Shown one piece after another: positions 7,564-15,363 of a stretch of DNA of 38,370 nt. The position numbers and the translations under genes are program-made. The stretch lies in contig NZ_FOJY01000020.1 of NCBI RefSeq assembly GCF_900112085.1, positions 1-38,370 on the forward strand, in the 5' to 3' direction. Position 1 is the first letter of the stretch. Each line of letters starts with the position of its first letter. The notes beneath the pieces are model-generated. The model was given only the letters and a program-made list of their open reading frames with translations, did not search any database and was not told the DNA's origin. The stretch comes from Acetitomaculum ruminis DSM 5522. GTDB lineage: Bacteria > Bacillota > Clostridia > Lachnospirales > Lachnospiraceae.

Positions 7564-8310
7564 TTAGCCACCTATCATTACGCCTACATTACCATGCAAA
7601 AGTATTCTTATAACACCGCATAATATTAAATGAGCCGGATAATAAATATAAAACAAATATTTCATATTTTTCATTTTTCCACGCTTTCCGTTATAGGCTT
7701 TTAGAAGTGGAATCGTCAAACATACGAAAAGCTGAAGCAGGCCATAAATTGGATTAACAAAGATTGCATATACAATAGCATACACAGCCACCCACAACAT
7801 AACCATTGTCATCTGCTTTTTGAAATTTTCCCGGTTTGTCCCAATATTTATAACTGCTAAAACCGCTATACTACTCCAATCCGCACAAAAGGCAAGTAAG
7901 GTTAAAAGCAAAATAATCAAATCCTTTTGCCATTTTTTAAGCTCCTCTTTTTCTGACACCCAAAGTCCAATTAATCCTAAAAATAAAGGCCATATCACGC
8001 TGGTTTGATTAAATACTCCTGACTTAAAAGGTAGAAATGGTATTCCAAAGGCAAAATTATATGCAAAATGACCTATTACTGCAAAAATAAGCAAGCGTAA
8101 TCCATACTTTTTTAAATCATGGGTGTAATGGTATCCTTCAGCTATCATAAACCAAAAAATAGGTGCAGCAAGTCTTCCGATAATGTGCAATAAAATAATC
8201 CACCAATCAGTAGGATAATTCATCCATATTACTGATGTCAGATGGTCTATTGTCATTGCAGCTAAAGCAATCACTTTTAATTGATTACTGTTAATTCCTT
8301 TTGTCTCCAT
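7564..8310 (-). CDS. TraX-family integral membrane protein
   Basis: The 248-residue protein is almost entirely hydrophobic, with about eight predicted membrane segments. It starts with a motif usual for the TraX family (NSNQLKVIALAAMTIDHLTSV, where MTIDH is characteristic) and ends with KYLFYIYYPAHLILCGVIR, also typical. In F plasmids TraX N-acetylates pilin, but in Firmicutes the family is common on chromosomes with no conjugation genes and its substrate is unknown; a membrane acyltransferase role is inferred. AGGAG lies 9 bases before the ATG. It is a single-gene unit with repeat copy 4 after its stop. Confidence 0.85.
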   Translation of the reverse strand: METKGINSNQLKVIALAAMTIDHLTSVIWMNYPTDWWIILLHIIGRLAAPIFWFMIAEGYHYTHDLKKYGLRLLIFAVIGHFAYNFAFGIPFLPFKSGVFNQTSVIWPLFLGLIGLWVSEKEELKKWQKDLIILLLTLLAFCADWSSIAVLAVINIGTNRENFKKQMTMVMLWVAVYAIVYAIFVNPIYGLLQLFVCLTIPLLKAYNGKRGKMKNMKYLFYIYYPAHLILCGVIRILLHGNVGVMIGG

Positions 8311-8387
8311 CTTAAATATCTCCTCAAAATTTTTTCTTAATTACCGGCAGACACCCTCTTCATTATTGATTAGATATAGCAATTGTC

Positions 8388-8423
8388 AAAACTGCTTATT
8401 GTTTTGAAGCTTTAAGCAATTTT
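8388..8423 (-). terminator. Terminator-like hairpin shared with 37724-37761
   Basis: AAAACTGCTT (8388-8397) faces AAGCAATTTT (8414-8423), nine of ten pairs, with a 16-base loop. The flanks are similar to those at 37.7 kb, where the stem is perfect. On the minus strand it ends the small hydrophobic reading frame described next. Confidence 0.5.
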
Positions 8424-8512
8424 CTAAGGCTGCCTGGCACATAAATAATAACACATATTACGACAAGAATCACCACTTCCACCAATTGGTTAAGGATTAT
8501 TCCTTTAGGCAA
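8396..8512 (-). other. Small hydrophobic reading frame or remnant
   Basis: A minus-strand frame open from a TTG at 8512 to the TAA at 8396-8398 reads LPKGIILNQLVEVVILVVIC and ends with YVPGSLRKLLKASKQ: one membrane-spanning stretch followed by a basic tail, 38 residues at most. The stop lies inside the hairpin at 8388-8423. A related stretch (VICVIMYLL...) occurs at 37.76-37.80 kb, where the frame is shifted after the hydrophobic part. No ATG and no well-spaced ribosome binding site are seen. It may be a leftover of a larger gene or a tiny hydrophobic peptide gene; I do not recognise it. Confidence 0.3.
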
Positions 8513-8645
8513 TAAAAATTGGAGATAATCATAAACTTACCCTCTTTTTTTCTTTTTAAGTATTATAATCAAGGGAATATAAGATTAATTCCAGAATTAG
8601 TTATTAGTGTTCTTGATCGAATCTCTTATTACTACCACTCAAAAA

Positions 8646-8675
8646 ATCGCACCGAAACTTGAATTTCGATGCGAT
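8646..8675 (-). terminator. Intrinsic terminator of the leucine-rich-repeat gene remnant
   Basis: ATCGCACCGAAA pairs with TTTCGATGCGAT (one mismatch) around CTTGAA. On the minus strand six T follow. The same hairpin with a one-base loop change occurs at 38026-38055, behind the paralogous gene. Confidence 0.85.
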
Positions 8676-8697
8676 AGTTTTTAATTAACAGTATTTC

Positions 8698-8837
8698 TTA
8701 TTTTTTAATTTTAACGTTTTTTGCCTGTCCCTTATTTTTCATAAGTTTTGTATAGCTTTTTACCTTGTTTTTAGGCACTTTTATTACTGCTTTTTTATAG
8801 ATTACCTTTTTAATAATTTCAGAACAATTTTCTTTCT
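8698..8837 (-). pseudogene. C-terminal remnant of a BspA-type leucine-rich-repeat protein
   Basis: The minus strand from about 8810 to the TAA at 8698-8700 reads IYKKAVIKVPKNKVKSYTKL, then MKNKGQAKNVKIKK and stop. It is nearly identical to the end of the gene at 38080-38370 (one T/N change in this tail). Further upstream the frame becomes unlike the paralogue (ends ...RKKNCSEIIKKV before IYKK) and runs into repeat copy 5 at 8838. It is therefore a truncated 3' end, with its terminator still in place, and has no start of its own. Confidence 0.85.
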
Positions 8838-8999
8838 GTAAAGCGGACATTCGGAATCCGCTTCGCTACTTCCTCATGAACGCAGTGGCACTTTGTGCCA
8901 CCTGTCAGAAGGGGCTTTAACCCCTTCTGACACTAGTAAGCTTATACCCCCGCTTAAAGCTTACGCTTTTAAAGCGGGGGATTGCTTACACTGCGTTCA
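8838..8999 (+). repeat. Cloverleaf repeat, copy 5
   Basis: A 162 bp unit with the 'CGGAAT' head loop and one change in the last stem loop (TTTTAAAGC for TTTTGAAGC). It ends only three or four bases from the stop codon of the response regulator and abuts the truncated leucine-rich-repeat remnant on its other side. Confidence 0.93.
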
Positions 9000-9002
9000 A
9001 TT

Positions 9003-10043
9003 TTAAATTTGATAATCGTAATATCCCATTCTGTAGGCTGAAGGTGTACAATCATACTCTTTTTTGAATAATTTTGTAAAATATCCCAAATCACGATATC
9101 CCAGTTCTATGCCTATATAAGTAATGGTAAGATTTGTATTTAAAAGAAGCAGTCCCGCTCTTTTCATTTTTATTTTTGTTACATAATCCACAAATCTTTC
9201 GCCTGTTTGTGCTGCAAAAATAGTACTTAAAAAAGTTACATTAAAATTTAATTTACGGGCTACGGTTTTTTGCCGCAGATCTTCTTGAGGTGATGACAAT
9301 ATATAATTAATAACTTCTTTTATATTATCATTATGAGGGGGCATCAATTCCTGATACTCGTCAAAAAGTTTATAAAAAGAGATTTTATAATGCTCTTTAA
9401 ATGCTTCTATGTCTTTTTCCCAAATTGTTCCATTTAAATAAAAATTTTCCACAGAAAAATATAATTCCATCCAGGGATTATCAGCATATAATCTATCTGC
9501 CAGATTTCTAAATATCTTTATAATATTTTTATTGGCTTTATTAAAATCTCTAAAGAAAGTATAATTTTTTTCAATGTATTCTTCTATATAACCTTTGTAT
9601 TTATTATCCCGTCCGTAAATATAAGAAAGGCTGTTTTCCACAAAATTTTCTTCTATATTTTCTTTTTTTATTTGAATGTTTTTAATCCTTAAAACTAAAT
9701 CATTTATTTCTTCAACCGAGTAAGGCTTTATTAAATAATCACATGCTCCGTAAATAATCCCTTGCCTGGCATAGCTAAAACTAGCATTTTCACAGGCTAA
9801 AGCCACAAAATCGCATAATTTTTCTTCTTTGATTTTTCGCAAAAGTTCAATTCCATTTATGCCGGCAAGCTCTATGTCAGTAATTACCAAATCTATTTCT
9901 TTTTTCCTTAATACTTTAAGAGCACTTTCACCATCTTTAACCACTGACTCGATTTGTATTTCACTTTCTTTATTAAATAAATCCATGGAAAGTAAGCTTT
10001 CCAGTTTTTTTTCATCATCAGACACTACAAGTGTACTATACAT
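9003..10043 (-). CDS. YesN-type response regulator with AraC DNA-binding domain
   Basis: The 346-residue protein has an N-terminal receiver domain (acidic pair Asp9/Asp10, phospho-acceptor Asp56 in VITDIELAGING, Lys106 in DYLIKPY). A middle region of about 100 residues follows, then a C-terminal AraC/XylS pair of helix-turn-helices (about 255-345) with the family pattern AARKLNFNVTFLS-like and GYRDLGYFTKLFKKEYDCTPSAYR-like ends. The switch Ser/Thr of the receiver appears to be Cys84. No histidine kinase is in the window, so the partner is unknown. It lies just after the glycyl radical operon, divergent from the frameshifted MtaA-like gene, so it is the natural candidate regulator of this cluster. 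Confidence 0.9.
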   Translation of the reverse strand: MYSTLVVSDDEKKLESLLSMDLFNKESEIQIESVVKDGESALKVLRKKEIDLVITDIELAGINGIELLRKIKEEKLCDFVALACENASFSYARQGIIYGACDYLIKPYSVEEINDLVLRIKNIQIKKENIEENFVENSLSYIYGRDNKYKGYIEEYIEKNYTFFRDFNKANKNIIKIFRNLADRLYADNPWMELYFSVENFYLNGTIWEKDIEAFKEHYKISFYKLFDEYQELMPPHNDNIKEVINYILSSPQEDLRQKTVARKLNFNVTFLSTIFAAQTGERFVDYVTKIKMKRAGLLLLNTNLTITYIGIELGYRDLGYFTKLFKKEYDCTPSAYRMGYYDYQI

Positions 10044-10238
10044 AAAACCCTCTCCCTTTTTCCTATATTTCCTATTATATTAGTATAGATAAATTTCAAA
10101 AGATTATACCATCATAGTTTTAGAAAATCTATATTTTTTATGGTGTAATATTTTTTAATTTTTTTCCCTTTTTACCCCTTATCCCTTAAGATAATATATT
10201 TAAAGAATTTTTATACTTATTTTGAGGAGGAAAATTTC

Positions 10239-10999
10239 ATGAATAGTTACGAAGAATTTATATGTCCCATGACAAATCTTGAAAATCTAAAAATAGATAT
10301 TTTAAAAAAATTTGGCCTGTCCTACAGGGATATTTTTAATGATTATCATGCTATGGTTTTTTTTTTAAAGAATTAAACTTTAATAACAATAAAAGAATAT
10401 ATCTTCCAAAAAACTATGTTTTAGAAGCTTTATCCCTTGGAGCAAATTTATCCTTTATAAGTGATTATGATGTATCCCTTAACTTAAATGATAAAAAGCC
10501 CCTTTCTTTTTTAGATTTTATATCTTCTTTTAATGAGGATTTTTCTTTTAAAAGTCTTTCAGTAACTATATCCGCCTGGCATAAACTTAAGGAGGAAGGC
10601 TATCTTCCTGTATTCATTATCAGCGGACCTGTTTCTATTTTAAATAATTTCTTTGATTCAGCTTATCTTTTAAGACAGTTTAGAAAAGATAGTGATATAA
10701 CAAAAGAAATTTTGTTATTTTTAAATCAGTTTTTATTAAAATATATGGATTTTTTAATTGGAAGTGGAATTGATTCTTTTTCCATTTCAGATCCAATATG
10801 CTCAGCAGATATTATGGGACCTAAAATGAAAAAAAGTATAATCAATATCTGGCTTTCAGATTTTCTCGAAATTTTATTTAATAAATATTGGGGGAAAATA
10901 AATCTTTCCCTTTGCCCAAGGCTTCATTTGGGATTGGAAAATATTAATTTATTAAAGGATATCCCAGCTGTTTGCCCAGATAATCCATCTTTTAAATAA
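10239..10999 (+). pseudogene. MtaA/UroD-like paralogue interrupted at a run of ten T
   Basis: A clear ribosome binding site (GAGGAGG) precedes the ATG at 10239, and the frame reads MNSYEEFICPMTNLENLKID up to HAMVFF, then stops shortly after a run of exactly ten T at 10357-10366. With one more T the frame would continue without a stop to the TAA at 10997-10999, giving about 253 residues. The second part resembles the MtaA-like protein at 13658-14677: FIISGPVSILNNFFDSAY beside VIGSLTGPISTADSIVDP, and SISDPICSADIMGPKM beside SIADPTATGEILGPKM. The zinc motif is lost (LSLC in place of LHIC) and the protein is about 85 residues shorter. It may be a dying gene, a phase-variable one, or one read by slippage. 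Confidence 0.7.
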
Positions 11000-11038
11000 A
11001 CAGACTTTCCGGCAGTTAAACTGTCAGAAAGTCTGTTT
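10998..11038. terminator. Bidirectional terminator between convergent genes
   Basis: AAACAGACTTTC (10998-11009) pairs with GAAAGTCTGTTT (11027-11038), and an inner CAGTT/AACTG pair extends the hairpin. The T run is present on both strands, so it serves the MtaA-like gene on the plus strand and the activase end of the long operon on the minus strand. Confidence 0.85.
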
Positions 11039-11043
11039 TAATT

Positions 11044-12000
11044 CTAAAATATAGTATCTGCACCTATATAACAATTTATGCCATAACTTTCAAAAATATT
11101 TTTAAATTCCTTCATTTTTTTATCCTTTGTGGCTTTATGTTTTTCATATGCATACTCTTTTCCCAACTGACTCCACTTTGAAGCCCCAAGATTATGAAAA
11201 GGAAGAAGATTTATTTCCTTTAATTCGTTTTCATTCATAAATAAAGCCGTTTCGGTAATATTTTTTCTTGTATCATTGAAGTTTTCTATTATGGGAGTTC
11301 TTAAAACAAGTCTTCCCTTATAGCTGCCATCTGATATTTTTTTAGATAAAAGTCTGATATTTTTTAATATTAATTCATTACCCTGACCAGTTTTTTCCTT
11401 ATGTTTTTCACTATTCATATGTTTTATGTCAATAAAAATAAAATCCAAAAGGGGCAATATATCAAAAAATATCTCACTTTTTACATGGGCTGTGGTTTCT
11501 ATGGCTGTATGAATTAATTCTTTTTTGCACTCTAAAAGCACATTTTTTAAAAATTCATGCTGAAAAAATGGCTCTCCACCACTAAAGGAAACCCCACCTT
11601 CTTCATCCCAAAAGTTTCTGTCTCTGTTTAAAACCCTCATCAAATCTTCTACAAGATAATAACTTCCGTTTTTCTTTAAAGCCTCATGTTTACAATACTT
11701 TGCACAGGAAATATCTTTGCAGTTTCTACATTTATCCCAATCAATTTCTAACTTATTATTATTTTCCACAAGCCCCGGACAGCTACTTTTTTCTATACAT
11801 CTTCTACAGCCGTTTTTGTATTGGCATTTCCCGTTAAAATACATTAATTTTAATTTTTTTTCCCAGGTTTCCGGATTGGCACACCATTTACATCTAAGGG
11901 GGCAACCTGATAAAAAAACAGTGGTCCGGCATCCCGGACCATCGTGTAATGTGTAGCTTTCTATACTTGAAATTAAACCTTTATTTAAAAATTCAGACAT
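11044..12000 (-). CDS. Glycyl radical enzyme activase (HpdA-like radical SAM protein)
   Basis: The 318-residue protein is a radical SAM activase that places the glycyl radical on the partner enzyme encoded at 19043-21679. The [4Fe-4S] SAM site is Cys33-x3-Cys37-x2-Cys40 within GCPLRCKWC. Two further cysteine clusters near 58-75 and 92-103 (CRRCIEKSSC, CRNCKDISCAKYC) form the ferredoxin-like insert typical of activases for HPAD and related dehydratases, and absent in pyruvate formate-lyase activase. The SAM-binding GGVSFSGGEP is near residue 136. It is the last gene of the operon; its start overlaps the RACo-like gene by 16 bases, so translation is likely coupled. No other glycyl radical enzyme is in the window. 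Confidence 0.92.
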   Translation of the reverse strand: MSEFLNKGLISSIESYTLHDGPGCRTTVFLSGCPLRCKWCANPETWEKKLKLMYFNGKCQYKNGCRRCIEKSSCPGLVENNNKLEIDWDKCRNCKDISCAKYCKHEALKKNGSYYLVEDLMRVLNRDRNFWDEEGGVSFSGGEPFFQHEFLKNVLLECKKELIHTAIETTAHVKSEIFFDILPLLDFIFIDIKHMNSEKHKEKTGQGNELILKNIRLLSKKISDGSYKGRLVLRTPIIENFNDTRKNITETALFMNENELKEINLLPFHNLGASKWSQLGKEYAYEKHKATKDKKMKEFKNIFESYGINCYIGADTIF

Positions 12001-13655
12001 TTTACAAACACTTCCTCAAAATTATCATAATTAGATAACTCAACTATATTAATTGTTTTAACTAATTCTTCCATTTCGTTTCTATATTTTTTATTCATCA
12101 AAAAAGCCTGGCCGCCTGTTTTTGATGTATTTCCCACAAAGTCTACTTTGTCTTCAAATTCCTTTGGCAAAAGACCAATATTAATAAGACTTTTGGTTCT
12201 TAAATGATATCCAAAACTTCCGGCTATCATTACTTCATCAAGCTTATCAGCTGTAAGTTCCTGACTTTTTAGCAAAAATTCAATTCCGGCTCTTACTGCT
12301 CCCTTGGCTAGCTGCACCTGTCTTACATCTTTTTGAGTCAGATAAACATCCTCTGACAATTTAAAAACTGTTTTTCCATTTTTCTTTTCCAGTCTTTCTG
12401 ACAAAAAATCAGGGAGTTCATTTCTTTTTGGATTTGCAAATTTACCGCTTTTGGTAATAACTTTATGAGAAACCAATTCTCCCACAATATCCATAAGCCC
12501 GCTTCCGCAAATGCCTACAGGTGGCGCATTTTCTATGGTTTTTACTGTTATGGTGTCATCATCTTCTATTTCAAACATTTCTATGGCACCTTTTGCAGCC
12601 CTCATGCCAAATTCTATATTCATTCCTTCAAATGCCGGTCCTGCTGCCGTAGATGTGGCGGATAAGTCCCCATTTTTACTAATAACCATCTCACCATTAG
12701 TTCCTATATCCACTAAAAGAGAGTTATCTTTTCTCTTGTATATCTGTGTAGCCAATACCCCTGATGTAATATCAGGACCCACATAAGAAGATATAATTGG
12801 AGGAAGATATAATACTGCTTCTTTTGCCAAATGCAGTCCATGAAGCTTTGCTGCCTCATAGCTACCTCCTTGGATGGCAGGCTCATAAGGATATTCTCCT
12901 AAAGAAGTAGGATTTTTATTTGTTGCAAGATGAATCATACAGGTATTTCCGCTTAATATGATTTCATAAATCCCATTAGGATCTACGCCTTTGTTTTTTG
13001 CAATCATATCTATAAGATTATTAAATTCCTTTACTACCTCAGTATATAAAAGCTCCATTCCTTTTTGTTCATGAGCCATAGTTATTCTTGAAAGTACATC
13101 CTGGGCATGAATGGCCTGGGGATTTAAAACTGATTCAGAAGTAAGCTCTTTTCCTGTGTTTAAATCCACCAAGGAAGCCACCATTGTAGTAGTACCAATA
13201 TCTATTACAATTCCATAATTTTCGTTTTTTGTATTTCCTTTTTCAAAAGCTATTTCTTTTTCATTATAATATATTTTCGTTATATCTTCTTTCTCATAAT
13301 ACTCTTTTTTTACCAGTGTCTTTTTTTCAAATGCAAATATTTTTCCCTTGCTTAAAATTTTTAAATCAGATTCTTTATTATTAGTAAGTTCTACTATTAC
13401 ATCTTCATTTATGCAGGCATTGCAAGCTAAGATATAGCTGTCGTCATCATTGTTTTCACTAAATACGCTTTTTTTAATTAAAAGTGCATCTATATTATCT
13501 ATTTGTTCCCTGTTAATTCTGCACTTTCCGCACACACCGGACCCATTGCAAGGGGACTCTATAGCTATTCCGGCTTTTCTGGCTGCTTCTAAAATAGTTT
13601 GTCCCTTTTTTACCTGTATAGTAATATTATCAGGCTTAAATGTGATACTTTTCAT
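11985..13655 (-). CDS. RACo-type reductive activator of corrinoid proteins
   Basis: The 556-residue protein has an N-terminal [2Fe-2S] ferredoxin domain with ligands Cys36, Cys42, Cys45 and Cys78. A linker follows, then an ASKHA-type ATPase region (DUF4445) beginning with YGIVIDIGTTTMVASLVDL near 148, with further glycine-rich loops LLVDIGTNGEMV and VGICGSGLMD. Proteins of this kind use ATP to drive electrons uphill and return an inactive Co(II) corrinoid to Co(I). The partner is the corrinoid protein at 14692-15339. It lies 3 bases after the MtaA-like gene and overlaps the activase gene. Its presence argues that the methyltransferase part is an active methyl-transfer system rather than a binding protein for B12. 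Confidence 0.9.
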   Translation of the reverse strand: MKSITFKPDNITIQVKKGQTILEAARKAGIAIESPCNGSGVCGKCRINREQIDNIDALLIKKSVFSENNDDDSYILACNACINEDVIVELTNNKESDLKILSKGKIFAFEKKTLVKKEYYEKEDITKIYYNEKEIAFEKGNTKNENYGIVIDIGTTTMVASLVDLNTGKELTSESVLNPQAIHAQDVLSRITMAHEQKGMELLYTEVVKEFNNLIDMIAKNKGVDPNGIYEIILSGNTCMIHLATNKNPTSLGEYPYEPAIQGGSYEAAKLHGLHLAKEAVLYLPPIISSYVGPDITSGVLATQIYKRKDNSLLVDIGTNGEMVISKNGDLSATSTAAGPAFEGMNIEFGMRAAKGAIEMFEIEDDDTITVKTIENAPPVGICGSGLMDIVGELVSHKVITKSGKFANPKRNELPDFLSERLEKKNGKTVFKLSEDVYLTQKDVRQVQLAKGAVRAGIEFLLKSQELTADKLDEVMIAGSFGYHLRTKSLINIGLLPKEFEDKVDFVGNTSKTGGQAFLMNKKYRNEMEELVKTINIVELSNYDNFEEVFVKCLNF

Positions 13656-13657
13656 TT

Positions 13658-14677
13658 TTATTTTTCCTTAACCCTTCTTGTAAACGCCTGTAAATTTTCT
13701 ATTGGTGATGAAGTTGATAAGCCGCAGGCAGGAGCAATGATGTCTATATTTTTTGCCAAAAGTCTTTCTGTGGCCTTTATAACATGTTCCCTGTCTCCAC
13801 TTTCTAACAAATAGGTACTTAAATTCCCCATGGTAGTAAGTTGAGGATATTTTTCCTTTAATAAAGAAAGATTAACCATGGCATCTGTACTTATGGCATC
13901 CATATGAATTAACGGTATATAATTATCAACTTTTTTCATATTTCCACAAATGTGAAGTATTACTCTGGTGCCGGTTTCATGTATGGCATCTATAAGCTTG
14001 TTTAAATATTTAACTGCATATTCTCCAAACATCTTTGGTCCTAATATTTCTCCCGTAGCTGTAGGATCCGCAATAGAAATTACATCTGCTCCACTTTCAA
14101 TAAGCTGTTTTGCATATTCAATCAAAAAATCCGTAACATAATCTGTAACTTTATTGGCATTTTCCTTGTCTTTTCTAAGTTCTTTTAAAAATGTCATGGG
14201 ATCTACTATTGAATCCGCTGTAGAAATAGGACCTGTCAAACTTCCGATAACGGGTACATCACTGTTTTTTGATAGTTTATAAGCTGCATTGGTTATGGTT
14301 TCAATACGGCCTTCTTTAAGCATTTTATTAATATCTTTATAGTCTACTTCCGAAACATGGGGAAACACTTCTTTTTTTATCTTTGGTTCGCATTCTAAGC
14401 TTCCAAAGTCAATCTCTGAGCCTAATACTTCAGCCTCAACTGTCATGCAAAAAGGAAGTCCATAGTTTTCAAATCCGGTTTCATCGGATACATCCTTTGA
14501 CAGTTGTGCCATAAGTGTGTCATCGCTGTGAGCTTTTGGTAAAAGATGTCCGCACTTTGTCATTACATCAACAACTGCTGCATTCATCATTCCTCCTGGG
14601 CAAATTATAGGCTTTCTGTCTGTTTCCTTCTTGTCCAAAGTTCTAAAAAGTCTCTCTTTTGGGCTAATTAAATCCAT
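13658..14677 (-). CDS. MtaA/UroD-family corrinoid methyltransferase (first)
   Basis: The 339-residue protein has the uroporphyrinogen-decarboxylase barrel used by MtaA, MtbA, CmuA and aryl-O-demethylase methyltransferases. The zinc site His-x-Cys...Cys is complete: His242 and Cys244 in ILHICGN, and Cys318 in APACGLST. It either loads methyl groups on the corrinoid protein or removes them to an acceptor. It ends with ENLQAFTRRVKEK, typical of the MtaA branch. AGGAG is 7 bases before the ATG. Its neighbours are the corrinoid gene upstream (14 bases) and the RACo-like gene downstream (2 bases). By its similarity to MtaA it is the better candidate for the second (acceptor) half-reaction, but this is not certain. 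Confidence 0.88.
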   Translation of the reverse strand: MDLISPKERLFRTLDKKETDRKPIICPGGMMNAAVVDVMTKCGHLLPKAHSDDTLMAQLSKDVSDETGFENYGLPFCMTVEAEVLGSEIDFGSLECEPKIKKEVFPHVSEVDYKDINKMLKEGRIETITNAAYKLSKNSDVPVIGSLTGPISTADSIVDPMTFLKELRKDKENANKVTDYVTDFLIEYAKQLIESGADVISIADPTATGEILGPKMFGEYAVKYLNKLIDAIHETGTRVILHICGNMKKVDNYIPLIHMDAISTDAMVNLSLLKEKYPQLTTMGNLSTYLLESGDREHVIKATERLLAKNIDIIAPACGLSTSSPIENLQAFTRRVKEK

Positions 14678-14691
14678 TTGTACTCTCCTAT

Positions 14692-15339
14692 CTATGATAC
14701 AATTCTTTGTGCAAGACGAACGGAAGCCGTTGCATTTACTGAATATCCGTCAGCTCCGATTTCATCGGCAAATTTCTGGGAAATAGGGCCTCCCCCTACG
14801 ATTACTTTAAAGTTTTCTCTGATATTTTCTTTCTTAAGAATATCTATTACTTCCTTCATTCTAGGCATGGTTGTAGTCATAAGAGTAGAAAGAGCGATAA
14901 TATCAGCATTTAGCTCTTTTGCCTTATCTACAAAGGCCTGAGGAGGAACATCTTTACCTAAATCCACTATCTTATATCCGGCTACTTCTAACATAAGTGC
15001 CACCAGATTTTTTCCTATATCGTGGGTATCTCCCTGCACAACTCCTATTACTACTATTTTTTCATCCTTAGATCGACTTCTTTCAATATGAGGTGATAAA
15101 ACCTCAATTCCGCTGTTCATAGCATCTGAGCAAAGTAATAATTCCGGTATAAAATATTCTTCTTCTTCAAATAATTCACCTGCTTTATTCATACCATCTA
15201 CTAAGCCTTCTGAAATGCCATCATAGGCATCATAACCCTCATCTATATACTCTTTTGCTGTACTTGCCGCCAATTCTTCATCCATATCAACTACAGCATC
15301 TGATAATTCTTCCAATAATTCTTCTTTTGTTTTAGACAT
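14692..15339 (-). CDS. Methyltransferase cognate corrinoid protein
   Basis: The protein has an N-terminal four-helix cap (about residues 1-85, rich in Glu/Asp, with ELLLCSDAMNSGIEVL) and a C-terminal B12-binding Rossmann domain with Asp104-x-His106-x2-Gly in QGDTHDIGKNL, followed by the usual LSTLMTTTM and VGGGPIS stretches. It is the methyl carrier of the MtaC/MtbC/MttC type; His106 should bind cobalt. I chose the ATG at 15339, giving MSKTKEELLEEL, the usual beginning of this family; the ATG four codons further up touches the AAGGA ribosome binding site. It lies between the two methyltransferase genes, as expected for a three-part methyl-transfer system. Confidence 0.93.
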   Translation of the reverse strand: MSKTKEELLEELSDAVVDMDEELAASTAKEYIDEGYDAYDGISEGLVDGMNKAGELFEEEEYFIPELLLCSDAMNSGIEVLSPHIERSRSKDEKIVVIGVVQGDTHDIGKNLVALMLEVAGYKIVDLGKDVPPQAFVDKAKELNADIIALSTLMTTTMPRMKEVIDILKKENIRENFKVIVGGGPISQKFADEIGADGYSVNATASVRLAQRIVS

Positions 15340-15363
15340 TTTTTTCACCATTCCTTCTGTTTT

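Noticed and set aside
1240-8999. CRISPR array made of the repeated units
   Set aside because: Units are about 163 bp, more than 900 bases apart and placed between genes; there are no regular spacers and no cas genes.
12465-12786. Plus-strand open frames inside the RACo-like gene
   Set aside because: They lie wholly within a well-supported minus-strand gene, have no ribosome binding site and no family resemblance; they are shadows.
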